Part shown: positions 9,333-18,336 of the stretch, piece after piece | How positions within the stretch are numbered: position 1 is the first letter of the stretch | Layout: the number at the start of each line of letters is the position of its first letter | From: an uncultured Clostridia bacterium | Lineage (GTDB): Bacteria > Bacillota > Clostridia > Oscillospirales > Acutalibacteraceae | Length of the DNA: 64,000 bases | Direction: 5' to 3' | Assembly (NCBI GenBank): GCA_947166625.1 | Contig: CAMVEX010000003.1 | Coordinates: 1-64,000 of the forward strand | The notes under the pieces: model-generated | Told to the model about the DNA's origin: nothing | The model's input: only the letters and a program-made list of their open reading frames with translations | Databases searched by the model: none | Made by a program: the position numbers and the translations under genes

Positions 9333-10992
9333 GGAACAGGCCATCCTGTCCCAGCTTGCTGACCGCAGTGGCGTGACGCTCCGCATCTATCACCGTCTGG
9401 TGGAAAGCATGGAACAGAGGAAGATTATTCAGAACGCCACCCGGCGAAATAAGCTCAAGAGCGGTGGCAATGACGTAAATGACACCATCGAGGCCGAAGG
9501 CAACTTGCAGGATGTGATCGAACTCCTGGCCAACCTTCGAAAGAACAAGGAACCGCTTCTTCACTGCAGCGTTTTCATTGAACTGAAGGCAAGGAGCATG
9601 GATGCCCTCAAAGAGCTTCAGAGCGATATTGCGATGGAGCTGACGAGATCCAAGATCTCAGTCGACAGGCTGACCTTACGGCAGAAAGAAGGATTCCTGT
9701 CCGTGATCCCGACCGGGTACAATCAGTTCGGTGCGCAGTATGAACGAGTCCTTCCCGCATCCAGCGTGGCAAACCTCTACCCGTTCAACTTCTCGGGCAA
9801 GACCGACCCACAGGGACTGTATATCGGGCGGGACAAGTACGGCACGAATATCCTCGTGGACTTTGACCGCCGCGCCGAGGATAAGACCACAAGCAACGTC
9901 TTGATCCTCGGTAACAGCGGCCAGGGCAAGAGCTATCTGCTCAAGCTGATTCTGACCAATATCCGAGAGTCGGGCAAGGCGATCATCTGCCTGGATCCCG
10001 AGTCCGAGTATGAGGAACTCTGCAATGCCCTGGGCGGCTGCTATATCGACTTCATGAGCGGCGAGTACACGATCAATCCCCTCGAGCCTAAGGCATGGAC
10101 GGACAGCGTCGAAGATATCGACGCCACCACGCCGGAAGCGTTCAAGAAGGTGACGAGGCTGTCCCAGCACATCGCTTTCCTCAAGGACTTTTTCCGCAGC
10201 TATAAGGATTTCTCCGATACGCAGATCGACACCATTGAGATTCTGCTCTCCAAGCTGTATGCCCGCTTCGGCATCACCGACGCCACAGACTACAGCACGA
10301 AGAAGCCCACGGACTTCCCGATCATGGAGGACTTCTACAAGCTGTGCGAGGAAGAATTCTACAGCTACGACAAGCAGCGGAAGTACCTCTATACAGAGGA
10401 CACCCTGCAGGACGTGTGCCTCGGAATCCATTCCATGTGCGTCGGTGCCGAGTCCAAGTATTTCAACGGACACACCAACATCACGGACAGCCACTTCCTC
10501 GTCTTCGGCGTGAAGGGCTTGATGGACACCAACAAGCGGCTCAAGGACGCCATGCTGTTTAACATCCTGTCCTTCATGAGCAATCAGCTTCTCGGTCAGG
10601 GCAAGACGGCGGCGAGCATCGATGAGCTGTACCTGTTCCTCACAAACATGACGGCAATTGAATATATCCGAAACGCTATGAAGCGTGTCCGCAAGAAGGA
10701 CTCCTCGATCATTCTGGCAAGCCAGAACATCGAGGATTTTTTGATTCCCTCGATCCGAGAATTCACAAAGCCCCTGTTCAGCATCCCCACGCATCAGTTC
10801 CTGTTCAACGCCGGTCAGATCAACCCCAAGGAGTATATGGACGCCTTGCAGGTCGAGTCTTCTGAGTTCGAGCTCATCAAATATCCCGAGAGAGGTACCT
10901 GCCTGTTCAGGTGCGGCAACGAGCGATATCTTCTGCAGGTCATCGCTCCAGATTATAAGGCCGCCCTGTTTGGCAAAGCCGGAGGTCGGTAA
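9163..10992 (+). CDS. virB4: VirB4-family conjugation ATPase
   Basis: 609 residues with a cytoplasmic ATPase domain: Walker A GNSGQGKSYLLK (about residues 250-262), Walker B SIDELYLF (about 487-494), and an arginine/sensor stretch IILASQNIEDF, as in VirB4/TraC/ConE proteins that energise type IV secretion. The ATG at 9163 has AAGGAGG at 9147-9153 with 9 nt spacing; the earlier ATGs are too close or upstream. It overlaps the sortase frame and is directly followed by the NlpC/P60 gene (TAATG overlap). No relaxase or coupling protein is in the window; they would be expected to the left. Confidence 0.93.
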   Translation: MFGKPKVLTPAQMEEIRTKDFFDMILPGSVKFLSDHYVVGDSYRSVWVIREYPPSTEEQAILSQLADRSGVTLRIYHRLVESMEQRKIIQNATRRNKLKSGGNDVNDTIEAEGNLQDVIELLANLRKNKEPLLHCSVFIELKARSMDALKELQSDIAMELTRSKISVDRLTLRQKEGFLSVIPTGYNQFGAQYERVLPASSVANLYPFNFSGKTDPQGLYIGRDKYGTNILVDFDRRAEDKTTSNVLILGNSGQGKSYLLKLILTNIRESGKAIICLDPESEYEELCNALGGCYIDFMSGEYTINPLEPKAWTDSVEDIDATTPEAFKKVTRLSQHIAFLKDFFRSYKDFSDTQIDTIEILLSKLYARFGITDATDYSTKKPTDFPIMEDFYKLCEEEFYSYDKQRKYLYTEDTLQDVCLGIHSMCVGAESKYFNGHTNITDSHFLVFGVKGLMDTNKRLKDAMLFNILSFMSNQLLGQGKTAASIDELYLFLTNMTAIEYIRNAMKRVRKKDSSIILASQNIEDFLIPSIREFTKPLFSIPTHQFLFNAGQINPKEYMDALQVESSEFELIKYPERGTCLFRCGNERYLLQVIAPDYKAALFGKAGGR

Positions 10993-12245
10993 TGAGCGCA
11001 ACAGTAGCGGCGGCACTCAAGAAGATTGCCGTCGCCATACTGACCGACAAGAAGGCCCGAAAAGTCGTTCTCGGAATAATCCTCGGCATCCTCATCATTC
11101 TTGTGATGCCCCTTGCTGCGATCATCGCAATTTTCAATGGTGATATCAACATTGATGCGAATCGACTGCAGACACTTGTCGTGCAGAACTTATCTGCGGA
11201 AGAACAGGCAAAGCTGCAGCGGGTAGAAGATCTCATGTATGAGATTGAAGATAAGATGACTGACGCTGGATTTGATAAGCAGCGAGTCAAGGAGGCGCAG
11301 GTGCTTTATGTGCTTGCGCTTTCTGACTTTTCTGAGGAAGAAGGATTCGTGGACAAACTTGTCGGTTGCTTTACCGAAGGGCAGACGGACGCGCAGTTGA
11401 TCTCTGCTGTGAACTCAGCCTTCGGCACAAACCTCTCTGTCGATGAGTTCACGAAGGTGATGAGCGCGATCCGCGCCGTGTATATCTCTACGGCGGGATA
11501 TATCGATCCGAGCACCAAGAACAATTTGGATCTTGTGCAGTGGGCAAAGAACGCCCACTCCAGAGGCTGGGGCTACGTATGGGGAACCTACGGACAGGTC
11601 TTGACGCGGAGCTTGTATAAGGCGAAAGTCGAGCAGTATCCCGATGAGGTCGGCGGCTATGCGGATTTCATTGAAGAACACTGGATCGGCGGCCGCACAG
11701 CAGACTGCGTCGGATTGATCAAAGGCTACGGCTGGTTCGATCCCGAGACTGGAAAGATCGAGTACGGCACAAACGGCATGCCGGATATTGGTGCTGACAC
11801 CATGTATGCAAACGCCGAGGAGAGCGGAACCATCGATACGATCCCGGAAATCCCAGGACTTGCCGTATGGCACGAAGGTCATATCGGTATCTATATCGGA
11901 AATGGTCAGGTCATCCATGCCAGCGGAACGAAGGTGGGCGTCATCCAGACGCCAATCGGCAACAGCGGCTGGACGCACTGGCTGAAGATTCCGTATATCA
12001 CCTATTATGACAGCGATGTCACGGAAGCTCCCAATGAACAACACATTTGGGATGTTCTCTATGCTAAGATCGGCAACCCCTATGGTGTTGCAGGACTGAT
12101 GGGAAATCTCTATGCAGAAAGTGGATTGCAGCCCAACAACCTGCAAAACAGCTATGAGGAATCCCTCGGGTATTCCGACTCCTCCTATACGCAAGCTGTG
12201 GACAGCGGCAGTTACACAAACTTCACGTCCGACAGCGCAGGCTAA
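10992..12245 (+). pseudogene. Bifunctional NlpC/P60 cell-wall hydrolase, truncated in its second domain
   Basis: 417 residues: an N-terminal membrane anchor (VVLGIILGILIILVMPLAAI), a helical linker, an NlpC/P60 (C40) peptidase domain with catalytic Cys in ADCVGLIKG and His in WHEGHIGIYIG, then the beginning of a phage-tail-type lysozyme domain (HIWDVLYAKIGNPYGVAGLM, NLYAESGLQ). In intact Tn916 Orf14/CD1108-like enzymes the lysozyme domain continues for roughly 100 more residues after a D-S-A-G-Y-G-L-A-Q-W motif. Here the frame ends exactly at DSAG with a TAA formed at the junction (12243-12245), and unrelated BREX-type coding sequence starts. Peptidase activity could persist; the glycosidase domain cannot be complete. 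It would locally open peptidoglycan for the mating channel. Confidence 0.85.
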
Positions 12246-13122
12246 GTGTGGCCTTATTCGTATTTCCTATGCAGCAGCGAAGAATTATCTGGGCGATGTC
12301 GCTCCGTTCCTCGATCTGCTGCATGCTATAAAGAAGGCCGGAACAATTCTTGATTCCCAGAAGCAAAAATTCTTGGATCTGCTGATGGCGCACGCGGATG
12401 AATTCAATGCGTTCTACAGCAATCAGGTAGAGCTTTTCAAGAAAGTATGCGCATATTATCTGGACGGCCTTTCTGATGAGGAAGTACGTGCACTTTACCA
12501 GATGATCCCGGTAGGCACGTTTACAAACGATAAGACCGAGTATATGAATCTGATCGATTCAAAGGCAAAAGATTACCGTAATTCTCTGGGAAACGAGCGC
12601 CTCAAAAAGCTCTGGAAGGACAAGACCGGGTCAATTTCTCCAAGGCTGTGGTCGAAAGAGCATCTAATGCCGATTCTCAGCTTGGTGCCTGATCGAGAGG
12701 TTCAAACTGCACGTGCTGCCTTTGAAGCAGTGAACAAGAATCACCCGGATGCCTCTTCTATCGAAAAGGCAATCAACTATCTGGAAAACGCCTCTTTCTA
12801 TAGCCTGATGAATGATCAGAATGCGCTGGATCTCATTTTCCGAGAGTCTATTATCAAATCATTTTCTGTGATGCTGACGGACATCGATGAAGTGAAAGCC
12901 TTCCTAAACAGCAGGATCTCTTCTGATCCTTATGAGTGGTTTGGGCTTCCTGAAGTCGATAAGAAGCTGGAGCAGATGGCTGAGGACAAATATGCCCGCG
13001 AGGGTTGCACACGGGCACTTGAAAAAATTGATGGGATGGATGTTGGCGATGTTAAGCGCTATCTAAAAGAGCTCATCAAGGATAACATGATTGTTGGCAT
13101 GGAGATTATCAAGGAGAACTGA
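12240..13122 (+). pseudogene. C-terminal remnant of a large BREX gene (probably BREX-4 brxC/pglY)
   Basis: From the junction at about 12,240 one frame encodes about 293 residues (AKCGLIRISYAAAKNYLGDV to the end IIKEN). They are helical and soluble, with no N-terminal domain, start codon or ribosome site of their own; the upstream extension of the frame to 12112 only re-reads the lysozyme gene out of frame. The stop lies 11 bp before pglZ. In BREX type 4 the order is brxP, brxC/pglY, pglZ, brxL, so this is best explained as the tail of the large P-loop protein. The assignment rests on position, not on motifs: the Walker motifs would be in the missing part. The gene should be inactive. Confidence 0.6.
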
Positions 13123-13133
13123 GGAGGCAGGGT

Positions 13134-15440
13134 ATGAGCCTAAATCAGTATATACAAAAAATAGACAGGTATCTGTCCAAGGACGAGGGATTACCTATCG
13201 TTGTCGATGTGCAAAATGAAGATGATCAGGCGGAGCTGGTGCAGCATTATCACGTAGGCAAGAATGAACTGATCCCTGCATCGAAGTACTGTGCGCCGGA
13301 TGAAATGCCTCGCTATGAGGAGCTCTTGAATGATCTGGCAACTTTGGACGGTGTGCTGATCGTAACGGGCGTGACTACTTATTTGAAGCTCGATGGAGAG
13401 CAAGCGCTTCAGCGTTTTATGCGCAGGCTACTCAGCATGTCCATCAAAGGCCATGTTATCTTCTTCACATATCAGTGCGAGAAATATTTACCTATTTACG
13501 ACCAAAGAATTGCTCGCAGGATTGTTGTGGTGGAAAATAGCGAGAAACGGATTCCTGATATTGTTTTTGCTGATCCTTCCGTACCTTTGCCAACAAAATA
13601 TGAACCCATCAAGGGAATAGAGAATTTTGCTGCAATGGCAGAAGCAATATCTGCTGACACCATGTATTTGGTGACCGAAAAGAGCAAGGATTCATTTCCG
13701 CATTCCCTGTATAACATCACCAGCCTTCAAAATGCCTATGATGCACTTGTGCTGAAAGACGATTCAACCAGAGCTCTTCCTAAGGAGATTGGGACAAATG
13801 CGCAATGGGGCTACGCAATGAAGCTGTTCGAGCACAAGTCCAGCTGGGCAGATGTTATCGACGACGAATTCGGAAGCCATACCATGCTGGAGCACATCTT
13901 CTCAAATTATGCAAACTTCTCTGCGGATCGAAAGTGGCTGTATTTCATCGCCCTAAAATTATTCGGAGCCAAGAAAAACTGGTGCTTGACTGCTGCTGCT
14001 CGGAAGGCAAACGGCATAAATGATTTCAAGAAGCAGGTCTATCGCTGCATTCTCGACAAGTCTACCGATGACAACGATTTTTGGAAGTGCTATGAGTCCA
14101 GAAAAGGCGTCCTGCAACAAATGGGTAATTCCAGCTCGGAGTTGACTTCGTACTGCAAGGTAGTATTCAGCAAAGGAATCAATACCATCTGCTACCTAAC
14201 GGATAACACACAGAAGGAGCAGGAGACTATATTTTCATTCCTTGACCAATATGGTCTGGAGATGGATCGAAGCAAATTATTGGACGTCCTGTCGAAGGTC
14301 TATCCAGCGCTGTATCAATATTTGCTTCCTTACCGGTTTGGGAATGATCTGTTGGACCAGTATTTTCAGGACTACAAGTATCAGAAGGTCATCAACAAGA
14401 TTCTTCCCGAATTTGAAGCGGAGGTGGAGGAACAGGCCGAGAAACGCGAATACAATTATATCCTGTCTCCAAGAACATCTGTGATCGAAAGCCTGAACAG
14501 AAAAGACGCACAGCTCTATTTCATGGACGCTATGGGTGTGGAGTACCTTGGATATATTCTTGCGGTCTGTAAAGAATTAAACCTGATTGCGAACGTTAAG
14601 GTTTGCGTTGCTGAGTTGCCGTCTATCACGAGCCGCAACAAAGAGTTCTTAGAGCTATTTGCAGACGCCAAGTATCAGACTGTATCGATCAAGGACATTG
14701 ATGATATTAAGCATCATGGAAAATACGATTTTGACTTCTATAAAAACTCAAAGCTTCCAATTCATCTTATCAAGGAGCTGGAGGTAATCAGGACAGCCCT
14801 TGTGAAGATCAGGGATGATCTGTCGGAGAGTCCGTTGCAGCGTGTATTCATGATTGCAGACCACGGTGCGAGCAGGCTTGCCGTCCTTCATGATACAGAA
14901 AATGTGTGGGAGATGACAGAAAACGGTCAACATTCCGGAAGATGCTGCCTGAAGAGCGATGTCGATGAAAAACCTGATTTTGCAGCAGATGCAGGCGACT
15001 TCTGGGCGCTGGCCAACTATGACCGCTTTAAAGGTGGCAGGAAGGCAAATGTCGAGGTGCATGGCGGAGCCACACTTGAGGAATTATGTGTGCCTATCAT
15101 AGAACTCACCCATATGGCAGAAAAGCCCGAAATAGCGTTGATGCCGGTAGATAGCGATGATTTCGCCATCGGGGATATCCCGGAGATTGAAGTGAGCTTC
15201 CGAAAAAAAGCAGCATTGAAGATATTCTCCACTGTAAGCCTGCAGAATGTGAGCCTTTCCGTCGATGGAACATTCTACCCTGCTACAGACCTTGGCAATA
15301 ACTGTTATTGGGTCGATATGCCGGAACTGAAGAAGCAGGGCACTTATTATGCGGATGTTTGTTCCGGAGATAACGTGCTTGCTGAAGACTTGCCGTTCGT
15401 CATTAAGAAGGAAGGCCAGAAAGAAAGAAGCCTTTTGTAA
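13134..15440 (+). CDS. pglZ: BREX-type PglZ alkaline-phosphatase-superfamily protein (BREX-4-like)
   Basis: 768 residues, the usual size for PglZ. The C-terminal half carries the alkaline phosphatase-fold PglZ domain: LYFMDAMGVEYLGYI (metal-binding Asp), FMIADHGASRLAV (Asp-His pair) and NVEVHGGATLEELCVPII (the HGG..E motif typical of PglZ). The N-terminal half is helical with no clear motif. Its start is supported by GAGGAGG 9 nt before the ATG. PglZ is the one gene shared by all BREX phage-defence types; its phosphatase-fold activity is not fully understood. It is followed 16 bp later by brxL and preceded by a truncated brxC-like tail, so the protein looks intact within a broken system. Confidence 0.85.
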   Translation: MSLNQYIQKIDRYLSKDEGLPIVVDVQNEDDQAELVQHYHVGKNELIPASKYCAPDEMPRYEELLNDLATLDGVLIVTGVTTYLKLDGEQALQRFMRRLLSMSIKGHVIFFTYQCEKYLPIYDQRIARRIVVVENSEKRIPDIVFADPSVPLPTKYEPIKGIENFAAMAEAISADTMYLVTEKSKDSFPHSLYNITSLQNAYDALVLKDDSTRALPKEIGTNAQWGYAMKLFEHKSSWADVIDDEFGSHTMLEHIFSNYANFSADRKWLYFIALKLFGAKKNWCLTAAARKANGINDFKKQVYRCILDKSTDDNDFWKCYESRKGVLQQMGNSSSELTSYCKVVFSKGINTICYLTDNTQKEQETIFSFLDQYGLEMDRSKLLDVLSKVYPALYQYLLPYRFGNDLLDQYFQDYKYQKVINKILPEFEAEVEEQAEKREYNYILSPRTSVIESLNRKDAQLYFMDAMGVEYLGYILAVCKELNLIANVKVCVAELPSITSRNKEFLELFADAKYQTVSIKDIDDIKHHGKYDFDFYKNSKLPIHLIKELEVIRTALVKIRDDLSESPLQRVFMIADHGASRLAVLHDTENVWEMTENGQHSGRCCLKSDVDEKPDFAADAGDFWALANYDRFKGGRKANVEVHGGATLEELCVPIIELTHMAEKPEIALMPVDSDDFAIGDIPEIEVSFRKKAALKIFSTVSLQNVSLSVDGTFYPATDLGNNCYWVDMPELKKQGTYYADVCSGDNVLAEDLPFVIKKEGQKERSLL

Positions 15441-15456
15441 TTTGGGAGGTAATCTT

Positions 15457-16914
15457 ATGGAAAGCAAACTAAGAGAATGCTTTGATGAGATGGTTGTATA
15501 TAAAGACTTGAAGAAAAGCAACTTCTTCTCGTCTCTTGGCTTGCCATCCTTCCTCAGGGACTGGGTCTTGAAGAAGTTTGAAGATGATGAAGGAAACTAT
15601 GATATAGAGGAAGTTGCCGAATTCATTCAGACTTATCTTCCCAGAAAGGAAGAATGGATTAGCATCAAGAATCGTATCATCTATGAAAATGAGCGAGTAA
15701 AGATTCTTACAAAGGTTGGTATCGATATCGATATTAAAACAGGTGACATTTCCTTCTCGCTTCCCACCTTTGGTCTCTCCAATAAGGAGACAATCATTGA
15801 GCCTCACGTCTGGGATTCCTATAAGGAGGAACTGACGAATGGGCAGGAAACATGGGGAGTGATAGAGCTCGGGTACCGCATGCCAGACGACACTGCAAAG
15901 CCTAAGATCCCGGGAAAAATAAAAATGACCGGGTTTACCAACTTTTGCCCTTATGTTGCTGATCTTGACTTCTTTAAAGATGCACGTGCGGAGTTCACAG
16001 TTTCGGAATGGATCGATGTTGTGCTTGGAGCGATTGACTACAACGCACAGGGTTACAAGGATGAAGACGAGAAGCTTGCCATGCTTGCCCGTCTGCTTCC
16101 CTTTGTGGAGAAGCGTCTCAATCTTCTGGAACTGGCTCCAAAGGGTACTGGTAAATCCTACGTTTTCGGAAATGTCAGCAAGTATGGCCTTCTCACCGAT
16201 GGCGGCAAAATTACCAGAACAAAGATGTTCTACGATAAGTCTCGCAGGGCACCCGGCTTTATTGTTGGGAATGACTTTGTTGCCATCGATGAGGTAAAGC
16301 TGGTTACTTTTGACAACATCAACGAGATGCGCTCGGTCATGCAGGGTTATATGGAGCGTGGGCGCTTCAACGTTGATGGCTATGATGGTGAGTCTTTCGC
16401 AGGGGTTGTCCTGTTGGGTAACATCTCTATTGAGAACATGGATGAGTATACAAGCATGTTTTCTGAGCTTCCTGTGCTGTTCCAAGAAAGTGCGCTGGTG
16501 GATCGAATCCATGGATTTATCAAAGGTTGGGACATCCCCAAGATGAAGGACAATCTTAAGGTGTCTGGTTGGGCCCTGAATTCTGAGTACTTTTGCACGG
16601 TAATGCATATGCTCAGGGATGATGCCAGCTATCGTGCCATTGTGGATGCACTGGTAGATTTTTCTGACAATGCGTATGTCCGGCATACGGAAGCTGTTAA
16701 GAGAATTGCCACTGCTTATTTAAAGCTGCTGTTTCCCAACGTGCGGACTGTGTCCGATGTCAATCCCAAGGAGTTTATGAAGTACTGCCTGCGTCCTGCC
16801 ATTAAGATGCGCAAAACAATCTGGCGACAGCTCTCCATTCTCGATGCTGAATATAAAAACGAGGATAAGCTTATGCCGGAATTTACATTGAAGGAAATAA
16901 ACGATGAAGAATAA
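15457..16914 (+). CDS. brxL: BrxL-like AAA+ protein of BREX
   Basis: 485 residues. Features: an N-terminal helical domain (KLRECFDEMVVYKDLKKSNFF), AAA+ core with Walker A LAPKGTGKSYVFG (about residue 231) and Walker B FVAIDEVKLV (about 274), then sensor-like LLGNISIEN and a short C-terminal helical region. This matches BrxL. It ends soon after the AAA+ core, so the Lon-protease-like C-terminal domain of the longer type 1 BrxL (about 680 residues) seems absent. The ATG at 15457 has GGGAGG about 6 nt upstream, and the longer in-frame start at 15349 lies inside pglZ and is not credible. It overlaps the next gene by 11 bp. BrxL is thought to act as a DNA-bound ring needed for phage exclusion. Confidence 0.82.
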   Translation: MESKLRECFDEMVVYKDLKKSNFFSSLGLPSFLRDWVLKKFEDDEGNYDIEEVAEFIQTYLPRKEEWISIKNRIIYENERVKILTKVGIDIDIKTGDISFSLPTFGLSNKETIIEPHVWDSYKEELTNGQETWGVIELGYRMPDDTAKPKIPGKIKMTGFTNFCPYVADLDFFKDARAEFTVSEWIDVVLGAIDYNAQGYKDEDEKLAMLARLLPFVEKRLNLLELAPKGTGKSYVFGNVSKYGLLTDGGKITRTKMFYDKSRRAPGFIVGNDFVAIDEVKLVTFDNINEMRSVMQGYMERGRFNVDGYDGESFAGVVLLGNISIENMDEYTSMFSELPVLFQESALVDRIHGFIKGWDIPKMKDNLKVSGWALNSEYFCTVMHMLRDDASYRAIVDALVDFSDNAYVRHTEAVKRIATAYLKLLFPNVRTVSDVNPKEFMKYCLRPAIKMRKTIWRQLSILDAEYKNEDKLMPEFTLKEINDEE

Positions 16915-17101
16915 TTGCGTTATCTGTGGCAAGCAGAATCTCAATAGGGACACTGTCGGGATCAACAAGAAACTCCTTGGAACGGACATCGAGAACTTTT
17001 ATTGTATGGAATGTCTGGCAGATTATCTTGAATGTACAGTAGATGAGCTGTTAGATAAGATTGAAGAATTCAAAGCCGAGGGATGCAAATTATTCTTGTG
17101 A
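16904..17101 (+). CDS. Small Cys-rich (putative zinc-binding) protein between brxL and the cysteine desulfurase
   Basis: 65 residues with two cysteine pairs, CVICGK at residues 5-10 and YCMECLADYLE at about 33-43, spaced like a treble-clef/zinc-ribbon knuckle, followed by an acidic amphipathic helix (TVDELLDKIEEFKAEGC) and a further Cys. The start overlaps the end of brxL (16904-16914) and the stop is 9 bp before the desulfurase, so all three are translationally linked. I do not recognise a named family. The position suggests a sulfur carrier/adaptor or zinc-binding partner of the desulfurase (inference). Confidence 0.8.
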   Translation: MKNNCVICGKQNLNRDTVGINKKLLGTDIENFYCMECLADYLECTVDELLDKIEEFKAEGCKLFL

Positions 17102-17110
17102 GATGATGAT

Positions 17111-18235
17111 ATGAAGCGTCTGATTTATGCTGATAACGCAGCAACTACGCAATTGGATATAGAGGCTTTTGAAGCGATGAAGCCATACTTGCTTCAGGAG
17201 TACGGCAATGCTTCTCAACCCTATTCATTTGCTCGACAACCCAAAAAGGCGATACAAGAGGCACGGGAAACCATAGCCTCTTGTATTGGTGCGCTGCCGG
17301 AAGAAATCTATTTTACCTCTGGTGGAACCGAAAGTGATAACTGGGCCATTAAAGGTGCGGCATTCTGCAGCCATGATCATAGGGCAACTATAACGACAGC
17401 GTTTGAGCATCATGCAGTTCTTCATGCATGCGAGGCTATTGAACTGCTTGGTTATCCGGTTGCCTATATGTGGCCGGATGGGAACGGGATCGTTTCTCCT
17501 GAAATACTTGAGCATTATATTACAGATAATACATTATTGGTCAGCGTGATGTTTGCAAACAACGAGATAGGCAGTATCCAGCCTATAAAAGAGCTTTGCA
17601 GGCTTGCTCATTCACACGGGGCTTTGTTTCACACGGATGCAGTTCAGGCTATTGGTCATGTCAATATAGATGTTAATGAGCTTGGTGTAGATATGCTTTC
17701 TGCATCTGCCCATAAATTTAATGGGGCAAAAGGCGTCGGGTTTCTGTATATAAGGAAAGGAACTCCAATCACACCTTATGCGGACGGTGGGGCACAGGAG
17801 CATGGTCTTCGTGCAGGAACTGAGAACGTTGCTGGAATTGTTAGCATGGCTACAGCTTTGAGAGTGAATATCGAAAGACTTAACGTAAATCAAGAACATG
17901 TCATCAGCCTTGAGCGAATGCTTCTTAGCAACATAAATAGGAGCGGTATTCATTATATTCGGAACGGCGGTGGTCATACCTTGCCGGGTATTATCAGTCT
18001 TTCCTTTGACGGCAAAGATGGCGAGTCTATCCTTCATAGGATGGATTTGATGGGGATTTGCATCTCAACTGGCTCCGCGTGTGACAGCAGGGACACAGAA
18101 ATCTCTCATGTGTTACGGGCAATCCGAATCCCTGAGAATCTCGCGAAAGGAACCATTCGGATTTCTCTTGGAAAACACAATACTACGGATGATGTTGAAG
18201 CTATTGTTTCAGCTTTAAAAAAAATACTTCTGTAG
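17111..18235 (+). CDS. NifS/IscS/DndA-like cysteine desulfurase
   Basis: 374 residues, typical length. PLP enzyme hallmarks are present: the MKRLIYADNAATTQLD opening, HAVLHACEA (His stacking on PLP), FHTDAVQAIGHV (Asp), SASAHKFNGAKGVGFLYI with the PLP lysine after AHK, and active-site Cys in STGSACDSRD. It would mobilise sulfur from cysteine to an acceptor as a persulfide. Its location directly behind brxL and the Cys-rich protein, and the fact that BREX-4 systems encode a PAPS-reductase-like BrxP related to DndC, suggest it supplies sulfur for a DNA phosphorothioate-type modification, as DndA does. BrxP itself is missing here. Housekeeping Fe-S or tRNA thiolation is the alternative. Confidence 0.88.
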   Translation: MKRLIYADNAATTQLDIEAFEAMKPYLLQEYGNASQPYSFARQPKKAIQEARETIASCIGALPEEIYFTSGGTESDNWAIKGAAFCSHDHRATITTAFEHHAVLHACEAIELLGYPVAYMWPDGNGIVSPEILEHYITDNTLLVSVMFANNEIGSIQPIKELCRLAHSHGALFHTDAVQAIGHVNIDVNELGVDMLSASAHKFNGAKGVGFLYIRKGTPITPYADGGAQEHGLRAGTENVAGIVSMATALRVNIERLNVNQEHVISLERMLLSNINRSGIHYIRNGGGHTLPGIISLSFDGKDGESILHRMDLMGICISTGSACDSRDTEISHVLRAIRIPENLAKGTIRISLGKHNTTDDVEAIVSALKKILL

Positions 18236-18280
18236 CACACATTTCAATTGTTCAAAACTGCGACTGTCCTAACACTGGTG

Positions 18281-18300
18281 TGCAGTTCATTCGTACTGCA
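18281..18300. promoter_or_regulatory. Inverted repeat upstream of the WYL regulator
   Basis: TGCAGT (18281-18286) and ACTGCA (18295-18300) form a perfect 6-bp inverted repeat with an 8-nt spacer, 37 bp before the WYL gene start. It could be an operator for that regulator or a small hairpin between the desulfurase stop and the next transcript. No good promoter hexamers are evident next to it. Confidence 0.35.
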
Positions 18301-18336
18301 ATGATTTTCTCGCCTTTCAGAAACGAGGATAATTGA

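Noticed and set aside
12112-13122. ATG at 12112 as a true start of the BREX-like gene
   Set aside because: The first 43 codons are out-of-frame reading of the hydrolase gene (MQKVDCSPTT...), so the protein begins only at the junction and is a remnant.
15469-16686. 405-residue minus-strand frame opposite brxL
   Set aside because: Shadow of the AAA+ gene; no motifs, no ribosome site.
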